Source: an uncultured Eisenbergiella sp. | Lineage (GTDB): Bacteria > Bacillota > Clostridia > Lachnospirales > Lachnospiraceae | Reading direction: 5' to 3' | Length of the DNA stretch: 21,445 nucleotides | Assembly: GCA_947626725.1 (NCBI GenBank) | Contig: CANQTI010000005.1 | Span: 1-21,445 of the forward strand | In this document: piece by piece, positions 1-7,876 of the stretch | Layout of the letters: every line of letters starts with the position of its first letter | Position numbering within the stretch: position 1 is the first letter of the stretch | The notes under the pieces: generated by a model | Told to the model about the DNA's origin: nothing | Seen by the model: the letters and a program-made list of their open reading frames with translations, nothing else | The model's database searches: none | Translations under genes and position numbers: made by a program

Positions 1-563
1 CATTTGGCCTGGAAGAACACATCGCCCACGGACAGCGCCTCATCCACGATGAGGATCTCGGGATCGATGTTGATGGCCACCGCAAAGGCCAGCCGCACGA
101 ACATGCCGCTGGAATAGGTCTTTACCGGCTGATATACATAATCCCCGATGTCCGCAAAGTCCAGGATATCCTGGAGCTTCGCGTCGATCTCCTTCTCGGA
201 GAACCCGATCATGGTGCCGTTGAGGTATATATTTTCAATGCCGTTGTATTCCATGTTGAAGCCGGCGCCCAGCTCCAGGAGCGCGGAGATCCTGCCGTTG
301 ACCTCCACCGTGCCGGACGTCTCGTGCAGCACGCCGGTGATGATCTTTAAGATCGTGGACTTGCCGGAGCCGTTGGTGCCGATGATGCCCACAGTCTCTC
401 CCTTGTAAATATCCAAATCCACGTCCCGCAGGGCGTAAAACTGCGTGGAGCGGGGGCGGCGGGACAGGCCCAGCGATTCGATCAGGCGGTCGCGGTTGCG
501 GTTGTAAAGCTTATAGATCTTGTTTAGGCCTTCTACATGAATGGCGAGTTGAGTGTGTTCCAT
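1..563 (-). CDS. Polysaccharide ABC exporter, ATP-binding subunit (Wzt/TagH-like), 3' end cut by window
   Basis: This is the ATPase half of a two-component polysaccharide exporter. It hydrolyses ATP on the cytoplasmic side to drive export of an undecaprenyl-linked glycan through the permease encoded just upstream. The first 187 codons are visible, starting at ATG 563 behind AAAGGATG. They contain Walker A GTNGSGKST (residues 62-70), a degenerate signature YSSGM (150-154, the form usual in Wzt/TagH instead of LSGGQ), and Walker B ILIVDEALSVGD (170-181). The spacing of these motifs and the N-terminal 'LNKIYKLY' stretch fit the Wzt/TagH/RfbE family. The frame is open to base 1, so any C-terminal carbohydrate-binding domain cannot be seen. 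It lies 80 bases after the permease in the rfbBAC operon. Family assignment is secure; the exact substrate is inference. Confidence 0.95.
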   Translation of the reverse strand, partial: MEHTQLAIHVEGLNKIYKLYNRNRDRLIESLGLSRRPRSTQFYALRDVDLDIYKGETVGIIGTNGSGKSTILKIITGVLHETSGTVEVNGRISALLELGAGFNMEYNGIENIYLNGTMIGFSEKEIDAKLQDILDFADIGDYVYQPVKTYSSGMFVRLAFAVAINIDPEILIVDEALSVGDVFFQAK

Positions 564-643
564 AAACCATCCTTTTGTTCTTCCAATCCCTGAACTATCC
601 CCGGATCATCCTGACAGCAGATGCCGGATTCAGAATAACACCA

Positions 644-1639
644 TCACATGATATCTGCAAAATGCACCTTCAGCCGCTTGAAGATCACCGCACCGATGAT
701 GAACAGCACCACCGTGATGACCCAAAAATAGACCGTGGAATAAAAATCCTCCCAGAACCACTTCCGCCCGTAGATCGCGCTGCGGTAGCCCTCCACGATA
801 TAGACCAGCGGATTGATCTTCAGAAACATCTGGACCTTTGTATCGAACCGGTCGATGTTCCAGAGAATCGGTGTCGCCCACATGCCCACCTGGAGGAAAA
901 TATTGACAATGGACTGCAGGTCCCGGAAAAAGATCACCACGGAGCAGGTGGTGTAGCTGATGGCCAGCACGAAAATGAACATACAGGCGCTGTAATAGAA
1001 CACCTGCAGCGTGTACAGGCTGGGATAATATCCGTAAATGCAGGCGATGATCAGCGCGACGCACACGAAAAAGGCGTGAATGAAGGTAGCCGCGATGATC
1101 TTGATGATCGGCAGAACGCTGATCTTGAAGACCACCTTTTTCACCAGATAATTGTACTCCAGGAGCGCCATCATGGCGCTGGTCAGCGCCTCGGAAAAAT
1201 AAAACCAGGGCACCAGCCCGGCCACCAGAAACGGCACAAACGGAACATCCATCACGCCGCCGGAGGCCAGCCGCTGCCGGTCCTGGAAGATCACATCGAA
1301 CACCACATAATAGAGCGCCACCGTCACCACCGGCTGTACCAGCGCCCAGAACGCGCCCATATAGGAACCGGCATAACGTTTTTTGAAGTCGCTTTTCGCC
1401 AGCTTCCAGATCAGCCGCCGGTTCTGATACAGCTCCCAGGGCAGCACCGTGATCTTGTCGTATAAAATGATGAACGCCGCGACGGCCGCCGCGATCAACA
1501 CGCAGGCGATGGATTTTTTCAGGATCTCATCCCGCGGATCCGCCAGCGGATTATGATAAATGAGAATGACCGCGGCAAGGATCACCATCAATGCGGTAAA
1601 GACGGTGATCCCTGCTTTTTTACTGATTTTCTTTTTCAT
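644..1639 (-). CDS. Polysaccharide ABC-2 exporter permease (Wzm/TagG-like) with N-terminal extension
   Basis: This is the membrane subunit partnering the ATPase downstream, an ABC-2 permease that moves lipid-linked polysaccharide across the plasma membrane. I chose ATG 1639 (331 aa) because its ATG overlaps the TGA of rfbC (ATGA), implying translational coupling. The open frame continues upstream to 1726, but only inside rfbC. The canonical family N-terminus begins near residue 75 ('LIWKLAKSDFKKRYAGSYMG', 76-95), with the following 'AFWALVQP' and about six hydrophobic segments. Ahead of it are two extra hydrophobic stretches, about residues 11-28 and 42-60, so the protein is longer than the usual ~260-270 aa. 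The role is known for the family; polymer identity is inferred from the dTDP-rhamnose genes beside it. Confidence 0.93.
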   Translation of the reverse strand: MKKKISKKAGITVFTALMVILAAVILIYHNPLADPRDEILKKSIACVLIAAAVAAFIILYDKITVLPWELYQNRRLIWKLAKSDFKKRYAGSYMGAFWALVQPVVTVALYYVVFDVIFQDRQRLASGGVMDVPFVPFLVAGLVPWFYFSEALTSAMMALLEYNYLVKKVVFKISVLPIIKIIAATFIHAFFVCVALIIACIYGYYPSLYTLQVFYYSACMFIFVLAISYTTCSVVIFFRDLQSIVNIFLQVGMWATPILWNIDRFDTKVQMFLKINPLVYIVEGYRSAIYGRKWFWEDFYSTVYFWVITVVLFIIGAVIFKRLKVHFADIM

Positions 1640-2196
1640 AGGAGTTTTTCCATATATTCCCGGATGCCGCCCCAGTGCTGATCCTTCTCGGACTGGATCA
1701 GCTCCATTCCCTCCGGGATGGGCCATTTTACGCCGATATCGGGATCGTTCCAGGCCAGCCCGCCCTCATCGTTGGGGTGGTAAAAATCCGAACATTTATA
1801 AGCGAATTCCGCATAATCGGAAAGTACCAGAAATCCGTGGGCAAAATTCTTAGGGACAAAAAACTGTCTTTTATTCTCCTCGGAAAGCAGCACACCGTAC
1901 CACTGTCCGAAGGTCGGGGAGCCTTTGCGCAGATCCACGGCCACATCATAAACCTCGCCCCGCAGCACCCGCACCAGCTTGTCCTGCGGATAATTGATCT
2001 GAAAATGCAGCCCCCGCAGCACGCCCTTCTTCGAAGCGGACTGGTTGTCCTGCACGAATACCTGATCGATCCCCGCCTCTTTAAAATCGTTATACTGGTA
2101 GGTCTCCATAAAATAGCCGCGGGCGTCGCCGTGCACCTGCGGGGTGATCACCTTCAGGCCTTCGATATGACAGGTTTCCACTGTTAATTTGCCCAT
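1636..2196 (-). CDS. rfbC: dTDP-4-dehydrorhamnose 3,5-epimerase
   Basis: This cytoplasmic cupin enzyme epimerises dTDP-4-keto-6-deoxy-D-glucose at C3 and C5, the third step of dTDP-L-rhamnose synthesis. The 186-aa product has the usual family length. Visible catalytic-type residues are His64 in RGLHFQ, Lys73 in PQDKLVRV, His120 in NFAHGF and Tyr133 in EFAYKCSDFYHP, all in the expected order for RmlC. The open frame starts at 2286, but I place the start at ATG 2196 because AAAGAGG lies just upstream and 'MGKLTVETCHIEGL' matches a normal RmlC N-terminus. The TGA stop overlaps the start of the permease gene. It sits third in rfbB-rfbA-rfbC-wzm-wzt, 90 bases after rfbA. Confidence 0.97.
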   Translation of the reverse strand: MGKLTVETCHIEGLKVITPQVHGDARGYFMETYQYNDFKEAGIDQVFVQDNQSASKKGVLRGLHFQINYPQDKLVRVLRGEVYDVAVDLRKGSPTFGQWYGVLLSEENKRQFFVPKNFAHGFLVLSDYAEFAYKCSDFYHPNDEGGLAWNDPDIGVKWPIPEGMELIQSEKDQHWGGIREYMEKLL

Positions 2197-2286
2197 TCTC
2201 TGAACCTCTTTCTCCGTCTGTCTTTTAATATGTATCATTTCACCCGGACAGGTAAAATATGTTCGCCTTTGCCGCAGCGGGCGCAT

Positions 2287-3156
2287 TCACAGCCCGTTGG
2301 CCACTTCCACCAGATATTTCCCGTAATTGGTCTTCATCAGCGGCTCCGCCAGCTTCAAAAGCTGCTCCCGGCTGATGAACCCGCGGCGGAACGCAATCTC
2401 CTCGATGCAGGAAATGTACATCCCCTGCCGCTTCTGCACCGCCGCCACGAAATCCGCCGCGTCCAGCAGCGCGTCGTGATTGCCCGTATCCAGCCACGCA
2501 AAGCCGCGGCCCAGCGTCTCCACCATCAGCGTGCCGCGCCGCAGATATTCATTGTTGACGGACGTGATCTCGATCTCACCCCTGGCCGACGGCTTCACAC
2601 CGCGGGCGATCTCCACCACATCATTGTCATAAAAATACAGGCCCGGCACCGCATAATTGCTCTTCGGATGTTCCGGCTTTTCTTCGATGGAAAGGGCCCT
2701 GCCGTTCTCGTCAAACTCCACCACGCCGTATTCTCTCGGATCCCTCACAAAATAGCCGAAGATCGTAGCGCCCTTTTCCCGCTGAGCCGCCTGCTTCAGC
2801 ACTCTGGAAAAGCTCTGCCCATAAAAAATATTGTCGCCCAGCACCAGCGCCACGTTGTCCGTTCCGATAAAATCTGCCCCGATGATGAACGCGTCCGCAA
2901 GCCCGCGGGGATACTCCTGCACAGCGTAGGACATGGACAACCCCAGCTGTTCTCCTGTGCCGAACAGATCCTCAAACACCGGCAGATCCCTGGGGGTGGA
3001 AATGATCAGGATCTCCCGGATCCCGGCCAGCATCAGCGTGGACAGCGGATAGTAAATCATGGGCTTGTCATACACCGGCATGATCTGTTTGGAAATCGCT
3101 TTGGTCAGCGGATAGAGCCTGGTGCCGGATCCGCCCGCCAGAATAATGCCTTTCAT
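2287..3156 (-). CDS. rfbA: Glucose-1-phosphate thymidylyltransferase
   Basis: This enzyme condenses glucose-1-phosphate with dTTP to give dTDP-glucose and pyrophosphate, the first step of dTDP-rhamnose synthesis, in the cytoplasm. The 289-aa length is typical of RmlA. The nucleotide-binding signature LAGGSGTRLYPLT is at residues 6-18, YDKPMIYYPLS at 29-39, the metal-binding LGDNIFYG at 106-113, EEKP at 158-161, and WLDTGNHDALLDA near residue 221. The ATG at 3156 is preceded by AAGGAGC at normal distance. It lies 107 bases downstream of rfbB and upstream of rfbC, in the same orientation. Nothing in the sequence looks damaged. Confidence 0.98.
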   Translation of the reverse strand: MKGIILAGGSGTRLYPLTKAISKQIMPVYDKPMIYYPLSTLMLAGIREILIISTPRDLPVFEDLFGTGEQLGLSMSYAVQEYPRGLADAFIIGADFIGTDNVALVLGDNIFYGQSFSRVLKQAAQREKGATIFGYFVRDPREYGVVEFDENGRALSIEEKPEHPKSNYAVPGLYFYDNDVVEIARGVKPSARGEIEITSVNNEYLRRGTLMVETLGRGFAWLDTGNHDALLDAADFVAAVQKRQGMYISCIEEIAFRRGFISREQLLKLAEPLMKTNYGKYLVEVANGL

Positions 3157-3233
3157 TTGCAGTTTTGCTCCTTATCATCAAAATTATCGGATTTTAAGTA
3201 CGGCAGTTCGATATTTCTTTGGTCTTCCTGCCG

Positions 3234-3258
3234 CGGCATCCGGGCGCGTCCGATGCCG
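3234..3258. repeat. Small GC-rich inverted repeat just downstream of rfbB
   Basis: CGGCATC (3234-3240) and GATGCCG (3252-3258) form a perfect 7-bp stem with an 11-base GC-rich loop. It sits within the 107-base rfbB-rfbA gap, just after the rfbB stop at 3264 on the coding strand. There is no run of T after the stem, so it does not look like an intrinsic terminator. It might affect mRNA stability or processing within the operon, or be chance. Confidence 0.35.
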
Positions 3259-3263
3259 TATGT

Positions 3264-4349
3264 TTATTTCTCCGTTTTGTACATTTCCTCATAATACTTC
3301 TGATAATCACCGCTGGTCACATTGGCCATCCACTCCTCATGTTCAAAATACCAGGCGATGGTCTTTTTGATACCCTCTCTGAACATGGTCTCCGGATACC
3401 AGCCAATCTCCGCCTTGATCTTGTCGGGCGCAATGGCATAGCGCCGGTCGTGCCCCTTGCGGTCCTCCACATATGTGATCAGATCCTCGCTGACCAGGAC
3501 CTTCCTGGGATCGGAATCCGGCAGCATCTCCTGCAGCGTCTCCAGGATGATGTGAATGATCTCGATATTCTGCTTTTCATTGTGGCCGCCCACATTGTAG
3601 GTTTCAAACAGCCGCCCCTGCTCCTGCACCATATCGATGGCCTTGGCGTGGTCCTCCACGAACAGCCAGTCTCTGACATTTTTCCCGTCGCCGTATACCG
3701 GCAGCTTTCTGCCGTGCAGCGCATTGTTGATGATCAGCGGGATCAGCTTCTCCGGGAACTGATAGGGGCCGTAGTTGTTGGAACAGTTGGTGATATTGGC
3801 CGGAAAATGATAGGTGTCCATGTAGGCCTTCACCAGCATGTCCGAACCGGCCTTGCTGGCGGAATAAGGGCTGTGCGGCGCATAGGGCGTCGTCTCATAA
3901 AAATATCCGCCGTCCTCCTCCAGCGAACCGTAGACCTCATCCGTGGAGACATGCAGGAATTTTTTTCCTTCTTTAAATGTGCCGTCCGGCAGCTCCCAGG
4001 CCGCCTTCGCGCAGTTGAGCATCACCGCCGTCCCCAGCACATTGGTCTGTACGAACACCTCAGGATCTTTGATGCTGCGGTCCACATGGCTCTCTGCCGC
4101 GAAATGCACGACGCGGTCAATGTCATTTTCTGCAAAAATTTTCGATATCGCTTCTTTATCGCATATATTTGCCCTGATAAATATATAATTGGATCGGTCC
4201 TCCACATCCTTTAAGTTCTCCAGGTTGCCCGCATAGGTCAGCGCATCCACATTGATAATGCGGATGGCATCGCCGTATTTGCGGAACATGTAATGGATGT
4301 AATTGGAGCCGATGAAACCGGCGCCGCCGGTTACGAGATAAGTGCGCAT
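3264..4349 (-). CDS. rfbB: dTDP-glucose 4,6-dehydratase
   Basis: This extended short-chain dehydrogenase converts dTDP-glucose to dTDP-4-keto-6-deoxyglucose using tightly bound NAD. The 361-aa protein has the Rossmann motif TGGAGFIGS (residues 7-15), HFAAESHVDRS (82-92), the catalytic STDEVYG (135-141, Thr136/Asp137/Glu138), the YSASK catalytic Tyr/Lys motif (162-166), and the C-terminal DRKGHDRRYAI typical of RmlB. The ATG at 4349 follows AGGAGGACA at about 11 bases. It is the first gene after the promoter at 4381-4409 and so heads the rfbBAC-wzm-wzt transcript. It appears intact and of standard length. Confidence 0.98.
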   Translation of the reverse strand: MRTYLVTGGAGFIGSNYIHYMFRKYGDAIRIINVDALTYAGNLENLKDVEDRSNYIFIRANICDKEAISKIFAENDIDRVVHFAAESHVDRSIKDPEVFVQTNVLGTAVMLNCAKAAWELPDGTFKEGKKFLHVSTDEVYGSLEEDGGYFYETTPYAPHSPYSASKAGSDMLVKAYMDTYHFPANITNCSNNYGPYQFPEKLIPLIINNALHGRKLPVYGDGKNVRDWLFVEDHAKAIDMVQEQGRLFETYNVGGHNEKQNIEIIHIILETLQEMLPDSDPRKVLVSEDLITYVEDRKGHDRRYAIAPDKIKAEIGWYPETMFREGIKKTIAWYFEHEEWMANVTSGDYQKYYEEMYKTEK

Positions 4350-4380
4350 TTAGAATATGTCCTCCTGACTGATTTGCTAT

Positions 4381-4409
4381 AGTGTAACATATTTTGGGGA
4401 ATTTTTCAA
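4381..4409 (-). promoter_or_regulatory. Strong sigma-A-type promoter for rfbBAC-wzm-wzt
   Basis: Read on the minus strand: -35 TTGAAA (4404-4409), a 17-base spacer (4387-4403), and -10 TACACT (4381-4386) with an extended TGT just before it. Transcription would start near 4374, about 25 bases before rfbB. Spacing is ideal and both boxes match the consensus well. It falls in the 79-base gap after the 78-aa gene, which marks the start of a separate transcription unit. I see no clear terminator in this gap. Confidence 0.8.
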
Positions 4410-4428
4410 CCGGGAAATGAGGGCACTG

Positions 4429-4665
4429 CTATTTTAAATTAGCTCTATCGATTATCCATACCTTGTCCACATACCATTCCGGGACATTTCCATCCACCAT
4501 ACCAGATTCAAAGAAAAGACCATCCCCATTCAGGCATAGCTCCTCTGCCTCGAAATTCCACTTTTTGACAGGAGATGCCATGCGCAGCAAGCAAATCAAT
4601 ATCATAATGAAACCGACAATCCCCAATATATACAAATCTCTGACAAGAACGGCACCCCTTTTCAT
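4429..4665 (-). CDS. Small single-pass membrane protein, unknown
   Basis: This 78-aa protein is not recognised. Residues about 11-28 form one hydrophobic segment (LYILGIVGFIMILICLL), preceded by a short basic N-terminus (MKRGAVLVR) and followed by an acidic, probably external tail (NFEAEELCLNGDGLFFESG). The ATG at 4665 has GAGGG about 10 bases upstream and follows the stop of the DUF6056-like gene by 15 bases, so it is probably co-transcribed with it. The tail looks like the opening of the extracytoplasmic part of a larger membrane protein and ends abruptly. It may therefore be a truncated relic rather than a full gene. The next unit's promoter begins 20 bases after its stop. Confidence 0.6.
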   Translation of the reverse strand: MKRGAVLVRDLYILGIVGFIMILICLLRMASPVKKWNFEAEELCLNGDGLFFESGMVDGNVPEWYVDKVWIIDRANLK

Positions 4666-4680
4666 ATATCCATTTCCCTC

Positions 4681-6168
4681 TTATTCCGTGATCATCACAA
4701 CCTTATCTTTCCGGTAAAAACATTTTACTGCCCAGTTCGTAAACGCATTTTCGTCCGCCGTTACCGGCATATGCATCAACGGTCCCTGTTCGTCATTGAT
4801 CGGTACCAAACATGCCTCCCGAACTGAATCGTCCAGCAATATCTCCATCTGAGATGCGATCTGCTCCTTGAAATCTTCCGCCTGTCCGCTGATTACATAT
4901 TCACAAGCCCGCCTATCCACACTGGCACCAATCCAGTGCAGGTTCAGGGCAGTGACGATAAGGCAAAGAAGAATGGCCGGGAACAGGATCCACATCCTCC
5001 ATTTTTCCGGTTTTATCCAGAATTTAGCTCCTCTGTCACGTAATTTATGGATCAACCAGCCTTCCACATAAAAAACGGATACTGCTGCCGCCAACAAAAA
5101 AGTGAGATACTGCATCGTTTTCGGCCCCAAGGATACATCAACTGCAGAATAAATTTCCGGCGCGAGCTGTGAACTGTAGCAACCATACATAATAACCACG
5201 AATAAGATCGGAAGCGGGTATCGAAAAGAACTTTTACTCCGTAAAAGCGCTTCCCACCCAAACACCACGATCAGAAACAGTAAAAGAAAAACAAAAGTCT
5301 TCTCTTTTATCCATACACCGATCAATACAACTCCCTGCCAAAGAGACTGCAAAATCGTCGTCACCACAGCATCTGCATGAAAACCAAATCTGCTTCCCCC
5401 ACGCACCACATTTCCCGGCGACTTGCATTGAATGATAAATCCAACCATACAGATCATCAGCGGCAACAATAACCACACCGTCCTTTTCTGCCTGCGCTCA
5501 GCAAACACGATCAGCACGGTGTACAGCATAAGGATGATCAAAGAAGAGAAATAACTCCCGCCTCCCACCATAAAGCAACAGAGACAGGCTAATATCATCC
5601 ATTTTATCCCACCCTCTTTAAAAAAACGCCATGCTGCCACCAACGCCAACAGAGCCGCCGCATGAGGAATGATATAATGCACAGCACCCACATACCAATA
5701 CATACCGATTGCCGTGCTGGGAATATACTGAAAACTGGCGAACAGAACGATCGAGTCAAAAATGACAAAATCAGCCCTCTCCATTCCGAATATTTTTACA
5801 CAGACCTCATACAGAAAACGACTTGTCGCCGCGATCAACACACCGGTCATGACCAGTGGAACGATCCAAAAGGACCACGGGACAAACACTTCCGGCATCA
5901 AAGAAAATAAAAAAGTAGTAAACCAGTCTCCATTCCAGGTATTGTAATAATGCTTCACCGTCTGCACGCCTGCCCGAAAAACGGCGGTCAAAGAATGCGT
6001 GTCCAACCAGGCTGCATGGGTCAGATAGCTGTACCCGTAATCATCCCCACTGGGTCTGGCATATCTGGCCAAATACCAAATCGGCAGCATGCTGAGAACA
6101 AAAAGGGTCGCCGCCGCGACTGCTATTTTCTTGTTATCCATCTTTTGAATTATTCTTTTTACTCTCAT
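4681..6168 (-). CDS. DUF6056-like polytopic membrane protein (probable GT-C-type glycosyltransferase)
   Basis: This 495-aa protein has about a dozen hydrophobic segments. A short first extracytoplasmic loop carries PSGDDYGY (residues 39-46), a paired-aspartate motif placed as in GT-C fold enzymes, which use polyprenyl-phosphate sugars on the outer membrane face. That layout and the SGDDY motif are what I associate with DUF6056 proteins of surface-polysaccharide loci; no enzymatic role is proven by the sequence. The start at 6168 is supported by GAGGGAAAGAA immediately upstream. It follows the YfhO-like gene, with a 106-base gap to that gene's present stop but only 44 bases to the stop used if the G tract at 6287-6294 is corrected. 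The last ~90 residues form a soluble tail. Confidence 0.75.
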   Translation of the reverse strand: MRVKRIIQKMDNKKIAVAAATLFVLSMLPIWYLARYARPSGDDYGYSYLTHAAWLDTHSLTAVFRAGVQTVKHYYNTWNGDWFTTFLFSLMPEVFVPWSFWIVPLVMTGVLIAATSRFLYEVCVKIFGMERADFVIFDSIVLFASFQYIPSTAIGMYWYVGAVHYIIPHAAALLALVAAWRFFKEGGIKWMILACLCCFMVGGGSYFSSLIILMLYTVLIVFAERRQKRTVWLLLPLMICMVGFIIQCKSPGNVVRGGSRFGFHADAVVTTILQSLWQGVVLIGVWIKEKTFVFLLLFLIVVFGWEALLRSKSSFRYPLPILFVVIMYGCYSSQLAPEIYSAVDVSLGPKTMQYLTFLLAAAVSVFYVEGWLIHKLRDRGAKFWIKPEKWRMWILFPAILLCLIVTALNLHWIGASVDRRACEYVISGQAEDFKEQIASQMEILLDDSVREACLVPINDEQGPLMHMPVTADENAFTNWAVKCFYRKDKVVMITE

Positions 6169-6274
6169 TTCTTTCCCTCACTGCAGCGCCGTCATTCCGA
6201 CATGCTCATCACTCATATACTCTCAACCGGCACAGCTCTTTTTCCTCTTAATCTCCCAAACACACCATATATTA

Positions 6275-7876
6275 TCAGCACAACTGCCCCCCCCAAGTTA
6301 CACAATAGGCAATCTCCTGAAGTATTGTCCCCTTATACCAGACAACAATCTCCGTTCCCGCAGCCAGATCATTCTCCGGCAGGATCACGCGCAAAAGTCC
6401 ATTCCCCTCATTCTTTTCAATTTCGAGTTCCAGATCCGCAGCCTGGGCCGCATACCCTTTATACCAGACGAGAGGGATATCATACCATGCTGACTTTTCA
6501 GCCGCTGTCAAAAAAAACCTTCCATCTCTATGAACACCCTTAACCGGATTCCCTTCGTCATCATATGCAATATCCGGATTGACTAGATCATCTCTCGTCG
6601 TCTGTATAGGCAGATATTCCTCCCCCGCCCCCAGCCCGGCTATCTCTTCATGAAGAACACGATATCCAAAATCCTCCTGATCGTGTACCTTGTCGTTGAG
6701 ATACTCCGTCGCAAAATACAAATTCACAATCAATAACATACTGACAATGATCTGCCATCTGTCTGCGGTGAACGAAAACCGGCTGAACCAAACTGCAACC
6801 GCCAGGATCAGCATGACTGTCGAAATAACCAAAAGCCGCGACGGAAACTGAAGAAATCTAAATAGACCCCGCGTTAAATGCCAAAACGGGGATACCGTCG
6901 TCAGCATCATAAATCCCACTCCCAAGAAATAAAAAACTTTTACTGTGTTGGGCTGGGGATGCCCGATCATCCAAAATCCGAGAAATAGAGAGATGGCTAA
7001 CAAAGGCAGCCCAATTCCGGAAAAATTTAGCAGATCATATATCAGCATGACATTTTGATCCACAAAGGTCCAGGGCTGAGATGCGCGATAAACCTGCGCC
7101 GTCCACTGTTCCAACATGGGAACCCAAAATGCCGCTGTCAGGATCAACACCACGACTATCGATCGCAGTATCTTTTTCCACTTGCTCAGGCTCCCGATCC
7201 ATTGCTTTATATACACCAGCGCGATCAGCGCACAAATCACCACCGCCAGTACAGTGGTCAGCACATGAGAATAAACCAATCCCGTAAAGCCAAGGGAAAA
7301 CAAAAGCTCATCTCTATCATCATGAACGATCCGATAAATTCCTACAACGGCGAACGGGAGAAAAACCATGGCGGCCGAACGTCCCATCGTAAAGTTCATA
7401 TAAAAGCTCCTCAATGTTTCCACGGAAAACAGATACAGAACAGCTGATATGAGTGCGGCATACTTATTTTTCGTCAAGCGGAATACTGCAAGAAACATGC
7501 CCATATAAATGCCTATCTGCAACACGCCCGCAAATAACTTATATGCCACCTCTAACGACAAACCGAGATTTATCAACACAGCCGGAATATAAAGGAAACA
7601 GTTCGGATAAAAAAAACCAACCCCATATCCGAAACCATAACACAGATCAGCGTGCAGTTTAACCGGGAATTCTCCGCGTCCAAGTGCAAGTGCCAGAGTT
7701 TCTATCCGTATAAGATGAAAAGTATCATCGGAACCAACCACAAGATCCTTTTGTATATATGGAGAAAACACAAGCAAAACACTCAATACGCTTACAAGAG
7801 TCAGAAACATCGCCTCTTCGGAGAATACCCTTTTCACTATACGTTTTAAACGTTTATAACACGTTCCTTTGCTCAT
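6275..7876 (-). CDS. YfhO / 6-PTPS-related polytopic membrane protein, C-terminus frameshifted at a G8 tract
   Basis: This large membrane protein has many hydrophobic segments, an early external loop with VGSDDTFHLIRIE (residues 47-59, paired Asp plus His), and a soluble extracytoplasmic domain near the C-terminus. This resembles the YfhO and '6-pyruvoyl-tetrahydropterin synthase-related' membrane families, which are GT-C-like and common in glycan loci. I start at ATG 7876 because GGAGGAGAAAGT precedes it; an ATG at 7897 lacks a binding site. It overlaps the GT2 gene by 23 bases. As read, it ends VTWGG-QLC straight after a run of eight G (6287-6294). One extra G gives VTWGG-AVVLIIYGVFGRLRGKR and a stop at 6213-6215, adding a clear final transmembrane helix with a basic end. 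The present frame has therefore probably lost its last helix. Confidence 0.8.
   Translation of the reverse strand: MSKGTCYKRLKRIVKRVFSEEAMFLTLVSVLSVLLVFSPYIQKDLVVGSDDTFHLIRIETLALALGRGEFPVKLHADLCYGFGYGVGFFYPNCFLYIPAVLINLGLSLEVAYKLFAGVLQIGIYMGMFLAVFRLTKNKYAALISAVLYLFSVETLRSFYMNFTMGRSAAMVFLPFAVVGIYRIVHDDRDELLFSLGFTGLVYSHVLTTVLAVVICALIALVYIKQWIGSLSKWKKILRSIVVVLILTAAFWVPMLEQWTAQVYRASQPWTFVDQNVMLIYDLLNFSGIGLPLLAISLFLGFWMIGHPQPNTVKVFYFLGVGFMMLTTVSPFWHLTRGLFRFLQFPSRLLVISTVMLILAVAVWFSRFSFTADRWQIIVSMLLIVNLYFATEYLNDKVHDQEDFGYRVLHEEIAGLGAGEEYLPIQTTRDDLVNPDIAYDDEGNPVKGVHRDGRFFLTAAEKSAWYDIPLVWYKGYAAQAADLELEIEKNEGNGLLRVILPENDLAAGTEIVVWYKGTILQEIAYCVTWGGQLC
6287..6294 (-). repeat. G8 homopolymer tract, frame-deciding
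   Basis: Eight consecutive G on the coding (minus) strand lie in the last codons of the YfhO-like gene. At eight, translation stops four codons later; at nine (or six), a hydrophobic helix and a basic tail of 24 residues follow. Tracts of this kind are prone to slippage during replication and to miscalling in some sequencing chemistries. Confidence 0.85.

Noticed and set aside
575..1465. Long open frame on the plus strand (296 codons)
   Set aside because: It is antisense to the ABC-2 permease, with a His/Arg/Asp-rich product typical of a shadow frame, and no binding site or family resemblance.
2230..4214. Two overlapping plus-strand open frames of 331-354 codons
   Set aside because: They mirror rfbA and rfbB, which are unmistakable on the minus strand; the plus-strand products are low-complexity and His/Arg-rich.
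6510..6518. A8/T8 runs such as the one near 6510 and others in AT-rich genes as phase-variable tracts
   Set aside because: They are in frame as given and A/T runs of this length are common in AT-rich coding sequence; nothing suggests a lost or gained helix.
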